The translations under genes were made by a program, and so were the position numbers. Under the pieces are notes generated by a model. It was not told the origin of the DNA. It was given only the letters and a program-made list of their open reading frames with translations, and made no database searches. Below are positions 18,629-27,282 of a stretch of 64,000 nt of DNA, piece after piece. Numbering within the stretch: the stretch's first letter is position 1; each line of letters starts with the position of its first letter. This DNA is from Algoriphagus sp. NG3 (GTDB taxonomy: Bacteria; Bacteroidota; Bacteroidia; Cytophagales; Cyclobacteriaceae): contig NZ_CP139421.1 of assembly GCF_034119865.1 (NCBI RefSeq), forward strand, positions 5,496,501 through 5,560,500, given 5' to 3'.

Positions 18629-19978
18629 TTACGGAGTGGACTTCTTGATGATTTTCATGACCATCTCATTAAAATATTTCCCGTTTCCAGGCCCATACCA
18701 GTTCATCTCCCGCACTTCATGATAGTCTTTGTCGTAGAGTTCGTCAGGCGTGATATAGCCGATGTAGCCTCCATTGAACGTAGTGACGATCAGGTTCAAG
18801 CCTTTGCTTTGCGCCAGCTTTTCCCACTTCTCATAGAAAACTCCCGAGATCTCCCCGCTGGAAGCGATCATTAGTGTGTTGCCAATCTGTGTGATGTCGA
18901 AGTGTGCATTAGTCTTTCCTAGGAGGTAATTGAAGAGCCAAGGTCGAAGGCGAAGGTTGTCCGTGACTCTTAGATGTGGCTCCCGCAAGGAAATCGGCAA
19001 GTAGCCAGTTTTGATCTGATGATTCTTGACTGTTGCGAAATACGTCATCCGAAGATTCAGTGTAGAATCCAGTTGATGTGCATATAGTTCTACCATTTCA
19101 GGAGTATTTCCTGGGCGTAATGGCCTATGACTCCCAACTGCCCCCGCCGCGTACATCGCAAAATCAAAACCCCGGGCTTCCAGATTTTTGGTAAGGTAAA
19201 AAGGGTAGTCCCCTGATAAGCCCATAAACTTAGTGCTCATGGTAGTAGCATGAGCGGAGTAGGTGAGGAAAGTAGCTTTTTTGCCGGACTTTTTAGTGAA
19301 AATAAGCTGGCGGACAAAGGGATCAATCGACCCGTCTTTCACAAATCTATTGGTAACAAGAGCTCCTGCATCTGCTTTACGATAGGTAATGGAAACAGTG
19401 TCTTGGGCGGTTATTGCACGTTGCAAAGCTGAAAGACTTCGTGAAACCATCAGATCTACTATTTCTTGGTCATAACCTCCGAAAGCCAATTCTCCCATTG
19501 GGCCAGGCATGTAGCCACCCATTCCCGAATGCGTGTGGGTAGCGGTGAAAATCACCTGATCAATCGGAAGATTTGCTTCGTTTATGGAGTTTTGTATTTG
19601 CTCAGCAAGTTTCGGATGTACGATAAGCAACTCATAATTGAGCCAAGCAACACGTGTTTTTCCATTGGAAAGAGCCAGTGCTTTTACATAGCTGCTGTCC
19701 TGTACAAATTCGTATTTTCCACGGGGGGCATAGCCAACTAGATCTGCGGGTTCGGCAGGAGTCATATTGACACTAGACCAGCCAGCGAGCCAAGTATCGC
19801 CTTGGGAGTTTGAAAAATCGGTTTGATCCAATCGCTCCAAAGTCTCTTTGTAAAAGTCTTGGTCCTCAATAGGAGTACGATCAACTTTGGTCAAAATGAT
19901 TAAGCCAATTATCACCAAAACAACAAAAGTCCAGCTTAGGACTTTTGTTGTTTTTATTAAGATGCTCTTGGTGCTCAT
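18629..19978 (-). CDS. Neutral/alkaline ceramidase N-terminal domain protein
   Basis: Protein of 449 aa with one N-terminal transmembrane helix (about residues 12-30), so membrane-anchored in the periplasm or exported. It shows ceramidase-like motifs: NMTPAEPADLVGYAPRGK near the start of the domain, THTHSGMGGYMPGPMGE (metal-binding histidines), and a later AGAVGSHRP where ceramidases carry the nucleophile region. The C-terminal domain of full ceramidases is absent. Likely a lipid amidase or esterase; many Bacteroidota make sphingolipids, which makes the role plausible but unproven. It starts 6 nt after purM and may be co-transcribed. Confidence 0.82.
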   Translation of the reverse strand: MSTKSILIKTTKVLSWTFVVLVIIGLIILTKVDRTPIEDQDFYKETLERLDQTDFSNSQGDTWLAGWSSVNMTPAEPADLVGYAPRGKYEFVQDSSYVKALALSNGKTRVAWLNYELLIVHPKLAEQIQNSINEANLPIDQVIFTATHTHSGMGGYMPGPMGELAFGGYDQEIVDLMVSRSLSALQRAITAQDTVSITYRKADAGALVTNRFVKDGSIDPFVRQLIFTKKSGKKATFLTYSAHATTMSTKFMGLSGDYPFYLTKNLEARGFDFAMYAAGAVGSHRPLRPGNTPEMVELYAHQLDSTLNLRMTYFATVKNHQIKTGYLPISLREPHLRVTDNLRLRPWLFNYLLGKTNAHFDITQIGNTLMIASSGEISGVFYEKWEKLAQSKGLNLIVTTFNGGYIGYITPDELYDKDYHEVREMNWYGPGNGKYFNEMVMKIIKKSTP

Positions 19979-19984
19979 TGAAAA

Positions 19985-21148
19985 TTAATACTCAAAAGTG
20001 CCATGAGAGCTATTAATCGTTACTTTTTTGCCTTGATACGGCTCAACTCTACCGATGATCTGTGCCTCTACACCGTAAGATTCAGCGATGTCGATGATCT
20101 CCTCAGCGTAGCGTTCGTCAAGATACACTTCCATTCTATGCCCCATGTTGAAGACTTTGTACATCTCTTTCCAGTCTGTACCGCTTTCTTCCTGGATGAT
20201 TTGGAAAAGGGGAGGGGTTTCAAAAAGATTGTCTTTGATCACATGTACGTCGTCTACGAAGTGAAGAACTTTTGTCTGTGCTCCACCGCTGCAGTGCACC
20301 AAGCCATGAATCCTAGGTCTCATGTAATTCAGCACATCCACCATGATAGGCGCGTAAGTCCTCGTAGGAGAAAGAACCAACTTACCGATATTCACCGGAG
20401 CTCCTGGAGCCGGATCGGTTAGGTTGTATTTTCCTGAGTAAACGAGATCTTCCGGAACAGAAGGGTCGAAGCTTTCAGGATATTTTGTTTTCAATACTTT
20501 GTTGAACACATCGTGACGGGCAGAGGTAAGTCCGTTGCTTCCCATTCCACCGTTGTATGCTGTTTCGTATTTTGCCTGACCAAAAGAAGCCAAGCCAACG
20601 ATCACGTCACCGCCCTGAATCTGATCATTTGAGATCACTTCATCACGGCGCATTCTGCAAGTGACTGTGCTATCCACGATAATGGTGCGAACCAAGTCTC
20701 CCACATCAGCGGTTTCTCCGCCGGTAAGTACAGCATTGACCCCATTGTCGCGAAGCATCTGAAGCACCTCTTCCGTGCCTTCGATGATTGCAGAGATCAC
20801 TTCGCCGGGAACAAGGTTTTTATTTCTACCAATCGTAGAGGATACGAGGATATTGTTGATCGCACCCACGCAAAGCAAATCATCGGTATTCATGATGATC
20901 GCATCCTGGGCTATACCTTTCCATACGCTCACATCGCCGGTTTCTTTCCAGTAGGAATATGCCAGAGAGGATTTAGTGCCGGCACCATCAGCATGCATGA
21001 TATTGCAGTAGTCGGGATCGTTGCCAAGTGTGTCTTCCACGATCTTACAAAATGCCTTTGGATAAAGCCCTTTGTCAAGTTTTGAAATGGCCTGATGCAC
21101 ATCTTCTTTGGAGGCGGAAACTCCGCGCTGCATGTATCGCTCGTTCAT
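19985..21148 (-). CDS. purM: Phosphoribosylformylglycinamidine cyclo-ligase (AIR synthase)
   Basis: Enzyme of 387 aa that closes the imidazole ring of AIR in purine synthesis (ATP-dependent, cytoplasmic). The conserved glycine-rich block HADGAGTKSSLAY and the VLTGGETADVGDLV and VIVGLASFGQ motifs are those of PurM. The start at 21148 (MNERYMQRGVSA) is chosen because the frame open to 21244 runs through a degenerate AACCACA repeat and has no family similarity. The ceramidase-like gene follows closely. Confidence 0.92.
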   Translation of the reverse strand: MNERYMQRGVSASKEDVHQAISKLDKGLYPKAFCKIVEDTLGNDPDYCNIMHADGAGTKSSLAYSYWKETGDVSVWKGIAQDAIIMNTDDLLCVGAINNILVSSTIGRNKNLVPGEVISAIIEGTEEVLQMLRDNGVNAVLTGGETADVGDLVRTIIVDSTVTCRMRRDEVISNDQIQGGDVIVGLASFGQAKYETAYNGGMGSNGLTSARHDVFNKVLKTKYPESFDPSVPEDLVYSGKYNLTDPAPGAPVNIGKLVLSPTRTYAPIMVDVLNYMRPRIHGLVHCSGGAQTKVLHFVDDVHVIKDNLFETPPLFQIIQEESGTDWKEMYKVFNMGHRMEVYLDERYAEEIIDIAESYGVEAQIIGRVEPYQGKKVTINSSHGTFEY

Positions 21149-21220
21149 GAGGGCAAAGTTAACAGGTTCTCTGCAAATTGGATGAATAAGGAGTGTAAAG
21201 TTGGCGGTGGTCAAATCATT

Positions 21221-21255
21221 AACCACAAAGTCCGCAGAGGTCACGCAAAGTGGCG
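21221..21255. repeat. AACCACA-type dispersed repeat, copy 2
   Basis: AACCACAAAGTCCGCAGAGG followed by TCACGCAAAGTGGCG, related to the degenerate copy at 10801. It lies just upstream of purM. Confidence 0.45.
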
Positions 21256-21391
21256 TAAATTAATGTCATGGGGCTTGCAAGTTGTTTGTCAGACTGATCG
21301 AAGTCGAAGTCTTAAGCTAATCCGATCTTTATTTGAGTGGAGTTAATTATATCTCGCTCTTCCAGAGCTGTTAACATCCTCCAAACAAAAC

Positions 21392-21419
21392 AACCCAGCC
21401 CGTTAAGCTGGGCTGGGTT
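21392..21419 (-). terminator. Intrinsic terminator downstream of hemH
   Basis: A 10-bp GC-rich stem, AACCCAGCCC with GGGCTGGGTT, and an 8-nt loop. Read on the minus strand it is followed by GTTTTGTTT. It lies about 140 nt after the hemH stop. A second small stem, GCCGTTC/GAACGGC (21478-21500), lies between them. Apart from these and the repeat at 21221 the gap 21149-21559 shows nothing. Confidence 0.7.
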
Positions 21420-21559
21420 ATTAAGGCTTTTAGCCCTAGTTTTTAAATTGATTCGAATAGATGAGAATAACTGCGCCGCCGTTCGTGTCTCATGAACGGC
21501 AACATAATTATGTCAATACAACTTCTCTCACCAGGGTTATAAAGCTAATATCAGTCAAT

Positions 21560-22588
21560 TCAAGAATGCTCCAACACCATCTCCTTCACGCATTCCACCC
21601 AAGTATCCTCCGAGTTGAGACTAGGCACCAAGTCCCACTCTTCTCCGCCCGCTTCCAGAAACTTGTCCCGGTATTCTCCGGCTACTTCCACCGTGGTTTC
21701 CAGACAATCGGCTACAAAAGCTGGTGAAAAGGCAAGCACTTTCTTCACTCCCTGAGCGGCCAACTCTTCAATCACTTCATCTGTGTATGGCTTCACCCAA
21801 GGGTCTTTCCCAAGCCTTGACTGAAAGCAGTTTACCGCTTTGTCCTCTGGAATACCAAGTTTCTCACAAATTAATCGGGTTGTCTGAAAGCATTGCGCAC
21901 GGTAGCAATAATGGTTTTTAGCTCCATATTTATTGCAGCAAGAGCCTAATTGGCAATAGCCTTCTACAGAGCCTTTGAGAATCTGACGCTCAGGAAGTCC
22001 ATGGTAAGAGAATAGGATTTTATCGTATTCTTTGCCTTCCAGCATAGCACGTCCACGCTCTGCCCAAGCTTCCACGAACAAAGGATGCTCGATGAAATTA
22101 CTGATAAAAGAAATGTCAGGAATGATCTGCCAACTGCTGGCTATCTCCATCACTTTGTCCTGTACTGAGCCTGTGGAGGCCGAAGCGTATTGAGGGAATA
22201 GTGGAAGTACAATGATTTTAGTCACATGGGATTTTCGTAGTTCATCTAAGCCAGCTTCTATGGAAGGGGTCTGATAGCGCATCGCAATAGCTACCTTAAA
22301 TTGCTTGGAGTCGAGTTTTTTGATCAGTTTATCTCTAAGATCTTCTGTATGAAAAAGTAACGGGGAACCCCGGTCAGTCCAAAGTTTCCTGTATTCATGG
22401 GCAGACTTTGGTGCGCGAAAAGGAGCAATAATCAAATTGATTAGCATCCATCTACTGATATAAGGGATGTCAATTACTCGTCCATCCATTAGAAATTCGC
22501 GGAGGTATTTTCTTACATCTCCGGTGGATGTACTGTCTGGAGTTCCCAGATTCACTAGCAAAATGCCGGTTTTTCCGGTTTTAGTCAT
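21560..22588 (-). CDS. hemH: Ferrochelatase
   Basis: Terminal enzyme of heme synthesis, inserting Fe2+ into protoporphyrin IX, 342 aa. The N-terminus is GILLVNLGTPDS; the metal-binding histidine is in FSYHGLPERQ; the C-terminal half has the conserved SRLGKDPWVKPYTDE and the acidic EVAGEY motif. Four cysteines in CQLGSCCNKYGAKNHYCYRAQC may coordinate a metal or cluster, as in some ferrochelatases. Length is normal. Confidence 0.96.
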   Translation of the reverse strand: MTKTGKTGILLVNLGTPDSTSTGDVRKYLREFLMDGRVIDIPYISRWMLINLIIAPFRAPKSAHEYRKLWTDRGSPLLFHTEDLRDKLIKKLDSKQFKVAIAMRYQTPSIEAGLDELRKSHVTKIIVLPLFPQYASASTGSVQDKVMEIASSWQIIPDISFISNFIEHPLFVEAWAERGRAMLEGKEYDKILFSYHGLPERQILKGSVEGYCQLGSCCNKYGAKNHYCYRAQCFQTTRLICEKLGIPEDKAVNCFQSRLGKDPWVKPYTDEVIEELAAQGVKKVLAFSPAFVADCLETTVEVAGEYRDKFLEAGGEEWDLVPSLNSEDTWVECVKEMVLEHS

Positions 22589-22694
22589 GAGTGCTTTGTT
22601 GTGAGGATTTCCTATTGAGAACCCAAAAGTAGCGTTTTGGTTCTGTTTTTTTCCATTGAAAATGCCAAATCCTCATTGAAAGTTTCGACCATAA

Positions 22695-22720
22695 AAAAGC
22701 CCGGCATCCACCGGGCTTTT
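22695..22720 (-). terminator. Intrinsic terminator after DUF4168 gene
   Basis: AAAAGCCCGG and CCGGGCTTTT pair across a 6-nt CATCCA loop; on the minus strand a run of six T follows. It lies 24 nt after the DUF4168 stop and could also act on the other strand. Confidence 0.8.
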
Positions 22721-22743
22721 ATTAAGACCTTACTATGCGCATC

Positions 22744-23241
22744 TCAGGTGTCCTCTGAGATCAGCTTATCTACTTTTTGTTTTACTTCAGGATTGACGTT
22801 GTAAGCCATATAGATAGCCTCAAACTTTTCCGGGGACATCTTATTGTCGTCAATTACCTTCTCGATTTCCCCCTGGAGATTTTCCTGTAGTTTCATGATC
22901 TTTTGACCTGCAGCATTGAATTTCTCCAATTCTTTAGGGTCTTGGGATACCTCCTGCAATTTACCGCCCTGCTGTGCCTGAGCTAGCTCTTGGAATCTTG
23001 GAACTTCCATACCTTCTTTCTCAATAGTACTGACCATGTCAGTTTGGATATCCTCTTGCAGAGGCATGATCTCTTTATTGATTTTTACAAAAGTTTCAAT
23101 CTCTTCATCTGAAAACTCTTCCTGCGCACCTTGCTGTACATTTGGAGGAAGTGTTTGTTGCTGAGCTATTGCAAAATTGGCCATCAGAAAAGAAGCCATG
23201 AATGCAAATGAGAATAGTTTTAATGTTTTTAGCTTGTTCAT
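22744..23241 (-). CDS. DUF4168 exported protein
   Basis: Exported protein of 165 aa. A signal peptide ends at residues 26-27 (NFAIAQQ). The mature part is charged and helical, with FSDEEIETFVKINKEIMPLQ, a DUF4168 signature, and a second, similar helix pair (EKFNAAGQKIMKLQENLQ). The function of the family is unknown. It has its own terminator and stands alone. Confidence 0.85.
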   Translation of the reverse strand: MNKLKTLKLFSFAFMASFLMANFAIAQQQTLPPNVQQGAQEEFSDEEIETFVKINKEIMPLQEDIQTDMVSTIEKEGMEVPRFQELAQAQQGGKLQEVSQDPKELEKFNAAGQKIMKLQENLQGEIEKVIDDNKMSPEKFEAIYMAYNVNPEVKQKVDKLISEDT

Positions 23242-23390
23242 GTGGTTGTTGATTTGGTTTAGTAGAGGCTAACCTAAGAACCTCATCAATATTCTCCCAA
23301 TTTAAATCCTATTTTTTCTTGTTTTTAACCTGTTTTAACAACTGTTTTGGATGTTTTTTACCGGCTATGTAAGTATTCAAAGAAAATAGA

Positions 23391-24635
23391 TTAAAGGCTC
23401 TTAGGTATGTTGTCCTTGAGCGCCCATTTCATAAGCGGGCCACTTGTCATAGAGGTTACAAGTGCCATTACCACCAGAGCCACGAACAGTTTTTCGTCTA
23501 TCAGCCCATTTTCCAAAGCTATGATTCCCAGGATTATTTCCATAGCTCCCCGTGCATTCATACCAAATCCTACCGCAAGAGCATCCTTGAACTTATAGCC
23601 TGATCTATAGGCTCCAAATCCACTTCCGACAATCTTTCCGGCAAATGAAATAGCCAAAATGGCCAGTATGAGGAAAATATCGAAATTGGCAGCAAAGTCT
23701 ATTTTGAGACCAATTGACACAAAGAACAGGGGAGCAAAGATGTTGTTGATAAACTGGTGAATGATTTCCTTGGCTTTTTCTGACAGATGGTCCGAGTCTC
23801 CCAGTGCTACACCGAAAATGAAAGCACCAAATATTGCGTGAATACCCAGCCATTCTGTAAAGGCCGCTGCCAGGAAGCAAAAGGCCATAGAAAGGGATAA
23901 GAGCCCTCCAGGCCAGGCAAGTTTTTTGTTGATCCAAGGCAACACGCGATTGATCAATGCCTTACCCAAGGTGAGCATAAAGGCCGTAAAGAGCAATGTA
24001 ATGCCTATGGTATTGAAAAGAGAAAGGTTGGCCGTCTGACCCATGAAAGATAGGATCACAGAGAAAATAAGCCAGCCAATAATGTCATTCACCATGGCTC
24101 CTGCCACTATCACCATTCCCATTTTAGTCTTGAACAGGTTCATGTCCATGAGTATCCTTACCACTACCGGAAGTGCGGTAATCGACATGGCAGTTCCCAT
24201 AAACAAGGAGAACAACAGTCGATTGCCCTCGCCCAATCCGAAAAACTGGGAAAAGAAGTAAGGGAATATAAATCCTAGAATAAAAGGAATGACCAGTCCC
24301 AATAAACTTATCGCTAGAGCTGATTTTCCCTGGGACCACACCAGATGTAGTTCCACCTCCAGTCCTGCCACAAAAAGCAACAATATAACGGCCATTTGCA
24401 CAATACCGTCCAAAGCCAAGTTGGAGGCTGGATTACTTTGAAATAAGAACTCGAAGACCTCTGGGCCAAAATATCCTAAAATGGTTGGCCCTAGAATCAC
24501 TCCTGCCAGGATCTCACCAACCACCGAAGGTTGATTAAACTTCTGCGCTATTTCCGCAAATATCCTGGCCAACAACAGCATGCTGGCAAGCTGAAGGAGC
24601 AAATTGATGACATCCTTGTGCGCTAAGCTTTCCAT
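23391..24635 (-). CDS. Cation:proton antiporter (CPA2 family)
   Basis: Polytopic membrane protein of 414 aa with about 12 to 13 helices. Motifs typical of Na+/H+ or K+/H+ exchangers are visible, including QPSVVGEILAGVILGP at the second helix, an acidic AMVNDIIGW core and GFGMNARGAMEIILG near the end. There is no C-terminal RCK/TrkA domain. It starts 3 nt after a universal stress protein gene and is probably regulated together with it. The transported ion cannot be told. Confidence 0.93.
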   Translation of the reverse strand: MESLAHKDVINLLLQLASMLLLARIFAEIAQKFNQPSVVGEILAGVILGPTILGYFGPEVFEFLFQSNPASNLALDGIVQMAVILLLFVAGLEVELHLVWSQGKSALAISLLGLVIPFILGFIFPYFFSQFFGLGEGNRLLFSLFMGTAMSITALPVVVRILMDMNLFKTKMGMVIVAGAMVNDIIGWLIFSVILSFMGQTANLSLFNTIGITLLFTAFMLTLGKALINRVLPWINKKLAWPGGLLSLSMAFCFLAAAFTEWLGIHAIFGAFIFGVALGDSDHLSEKAKEIIHQFINNIFAPLFFVSIGLKIDFAANFDIFLILAILAISFAGKIVGSGFGAYRSGYKFKDALAVGFGMNARGAMEIILGIIALENGLIDEKLFVALVVMALVTSMTSGPLMKWALKDNIPKSL

Positions 24636-24638
24636 GCT

Positions 24639-25466
24639 TTATTTAATTATGAGAAGGTTGCAAGGAAGTTCTGTCAGGACTTCTTCGAGATCATGAGGGA
24701 ATAGCCTGTCGATGAAGGTGTGGCTATCTGAACTGCCCATAATCAACAAGTCGGCATTGATCGATTCACAATATCTGACTAATTCCACGGCCCATTTACC
24801 GGCAGTGACTTTTATATTTATTCTCAGTCCAGTTTGATCCAGACCATCTAATATCTCTTGGACGTACTTGATTTCTTCTTGTACAAGTTTTCTCCTAGTG
24901 TTGGATACTTCATCTTCAGAACCTTCTGAAGCAGTGGCCATCCTTAAGCCATAAAGTTTTATTTCATTCAGAATATGCACCAAGGAGGCCTTCTCATTTT
25001 GGCAGAACTTAAGCCCTTGTTCTATGACTCTTGGGGTCACTTCCAGTTGGGTGCCATTGATTACTACTTTAGAGAATCGCTTAGGAGTTACCTGAGGATT
25101 GATCAGCGTCAGAACCGAGCATGGAGACTTTCGGATTACTTTTCTTCCCACAGATCCCATGTAATAGGTCAGCATCTTCTCCCGTTTCAATGCTCCTGCC
25201 ACCAATAAATCTGCGTCTTCTTCCCTGCAGGCCTGTACGATCATTTTCACCGGTTTTCCTTCCTTCCAGATGAGCTTGGTTTTTAATTTGTCTAAACCGG
25301 CTTTTATTATGATTTCATCAAGTTTTGTCTCCAACTCTTCGGTCTTTTTCCCTATATGAATTAGGATCAACTCTGAGCCAAAAAGTTGGACAAGTCGCTT
25401 GGTCTCAGAAATCAAAGCTTCCATCCTAGGGGAAAAAGCTATGGCTAGTGCTACTTTATTATACAT
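24639..25466 (-). CDS. Universal stress protein, two UspA domains
   Basis: Cytoplasmic protein of 275 aa with two tandem Usp folds. The first domain runs to about residue 138 and includes ADLLVAGALKREKMLTYYMGSVG. The second ends with ADLLIMGSSDSHTFIDRLF. The G-2x-G-9x-G(S/T) nucleotide loop is only partly conserved in both. Upstream partner of the antiporter gene with a 3-nt gap; such pairs probably sense stress or energy status for the transporter (inference). Confidence 0.9.
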   Translation of the reverse strand: MYNKVALAIAFSPRMEALISETKRLVQLFGSELILIHIGKKTEELETKLDEIIIKAGLDKLKTKLIWKEGKPVKMIVQACREEDADLLVAGALKREKMLTYYMGSVGRKVIRKSPCSVLTLINPQVTPKRFSKVVINGTQLEVTPRVIEQGLKFCQNEKASLVHILNEIKLYGLRMATASEGSEDEVSNTRRKLVQEEIKYVQEILDGLDQTGLRINIKVTAGKWAVELVRYCESINADLLIMGSSDSHTFIDRLFPHDLEEVLTELPCNLLIIK

Positions 25467-25671
25467 ATTTAAAAGGTAATGCTGTTAAATAAGCGAATTT
25501 TCCCCATCTGTCCAACATCTCTTTTGTTTCCCCGCTTATCCTGATCAATTTCCATTCACCTGTTTTTTATTCAATCCTGCAAAGGAAAGCTCAGATTCTC
25601 CCTTTTTTTGGTAAAATTTAGATGTCGGTTTTTCATAATCGATACATCAGAATTTAAAACCCAGGAGATTT

Positions 25672-27279
25672 ATGAAAAAAACATTACTCAGTTGGTTACT
25701 GATAGCAGGAACAGGTTCTTCTATGGCTGCATTTGCGCAGTCGGATTACCCCACTCTTCAGCAGCTCAACCAGCGTCTGCAGCAAGTAGCCTCTCATGGC
25801 TCAGCAGAACTTACCTCACTTACCAAAACGGAAGGTGGAAAAGACATATGGGTGCTGAAAATTGGCACCGGAAAGCTGGACGAAAAACCCGCACTAGCGG
25901 TGGTAGGCGGAGTGGAAGGCTATGAAGTTTTAAGCGTGGAACTTGCCGTTCAATTTGCCGAAAAACTACTAGCAGACCATACAGAAGCTCTAGAGACCAG
26001 CACTTTTTATATTTTCCCCAATATGTCACCAGATGCATATGAGCAATATCATGCTGCGCTGAAATATGAGCGAAGAGGAAATGCGGTCTCTATAGACCAT
26101 GATCGTGACGGTACTCCGGGGGGAAGTGGCTATACTGACCTGAATGGAGACGGATTCATCACCATGATGCGGATAGAAGATCCTATGGGGGATTATATCC
26201 TATCGGAAGAAGATGAAAGAGTACTGGTGAAAGCCGACAAAGCTAAAGGTGAAGCCGGAAAATATCTACTCTATAATGAATCCAGGGACGATGATAAAGA
26301 CGGGGAATTTGCTGAAGACCTGGAGGAGGGAATTGCCTTCAATAAATCCCTAACCTATAAATTTCCGGTTTTTGAGCCTTTGGCCGGTGATATGCCAGTG
26401 ACACAGAAGGAGTCCAGAGCTATGCTGGATTATCTGTTTGATCAGTGGAATATTTTTGCCTTTGTCACCTTTTCTCCTGCCAACAATCTGTCCGCGCCGC
26501 TTAAGTACAGCGCAGGTAATGCTGGCAAGCGGGTGGTAACATCCATTTTGGAGAAAGATCAGGCTATCAATGCGATGGTTTCTGAAGTTTATAATGAGAC
26601 AGTGAGCCAAAAAGCCTACCGGCAAGACAATCAAGGTACTGACGGGGATTTCTTTCAGTGGGCTTATTTCCATTTTGCCAGGCTGAGCTTTAGCACTCCA
26701 GGCTACTGGATCCCGGAATTCAAGGATTCGACAGGAAAAAGTAAGTCAACTGCTGAAGCAAATTTCCTGGCATGGGCAGATTCTCTTGGTAGAGCTGATG
26801 TATTTGTCCCATGGACAGAGATTCAGCATCCTGATTTTCCAGGGAGAAAAGTGGAAGTGGGAGGGATCAAACCTTTTGTGATGACTAATCCTTCGTACGA
26901 AAAAGTGGATGAGATCGCCGATCAGCATACTGAGTTTGTCCTAAAACTGGCAGCGATGCAGCCAAAGCTAGAGCTTCATAACCTAAAAACTGAATCCCTT
27001 GGCAATGGACTGACCCGTATATCATTGGATTTATTCAACAATTCCCCGATCCCTACGCATTCGGAGATGGGTGAAAGATCCAGATGGCTTCGCAAAATCA
27101 GAATAGATATAGATGCTGATCAAAAAAACATTGTTTCGGGAAATAAAATCGAGCTCAAAAATTCCATTGGCGCATATGAGAAAGCCAGTCTAAGCTGGAT
27201 CATAAAAGGAGGAGGAAATGTCACTGTTAAGGCAGGTGCTTCACATGCCGGGTTCACTTCCCAAACTATAAAACTCTAA
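25672..27279 (+). CDS. M14 carboxypeptidase-like protein, catalytic residues lost
   Basis: Exported protein of 535 aa with a signal peptide (cleaved near residue 23, AFAQ). The fold and layout match the neighbouring M14 peptidase, including a Ca2+-binding-like insert with two DxDxDG-type loops (DHDRDG and DLNGDG, residues 142-161). The residues needed for catalysis are changed: the first zinc ligand of HxxE is Glu82 (VEGYE), the last zinc histidine position is Ser268 (FVTFSPA), and the catalytic Glu is Pro343 (SFSTPG). It is therefore probably a non-enzymatic homologue, a binding or regulatory partner of the next protein. Only 3 nt separate the two genes. Confidence 0.8.
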   Translation: MKKTLLSWLLIAGTGSSMAAFAQSDYPTLQQLNQRLQQVASHGSAELTSLTKTEGGKDIWVLKIGTGKLDEKPALAVVGGVEGYEVLSVELAVQFAEKLLADHTEALETSTFYIFPNMSPDAYEQYHAALKYERRGNAVSIDHDRDGTPGGSGYTDLNGDGFITMMRIEDPMGDYILSEEDERVLVKADKAKGEAGKYLLYNESRDDDKDGEFAEDLEEGIAFNKSLTYKFPVFEPLAGDMPVTQKESRAMLDYLFDQWNIFAFVTFSPANNLSAPLKYSAGNAGKRVVTSILEKDQAINAMVSEVYNETVSQKAYRQDNQGTDGDFFQWAYFHFARLSFSTPGYWIPEFKDSTGKSKSTAEANFLAWADSLGRADVFVPWTEIQHPDFPGRKVEVGGIKPFVMTNPSYEKVDEIADQHTEFVLKLAAMQPKLELHNLKTESLGNGLTRISLDLFNNSPIPTHSEMGERSRWLRKIRIDIDADQKNIVSGNKIELKNSIGAYEKASLSWIIKGGGNVTVKAGASHAGFTSQTIKL

Positions 27280-27282
27280 GCC

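Noticed and set aside
21149..21244. N-terminal extension of purM
   Set aside because: The 32 extra codons cross a dispersed repeat and have no similarity to PurM; the internal Met fits the family length.
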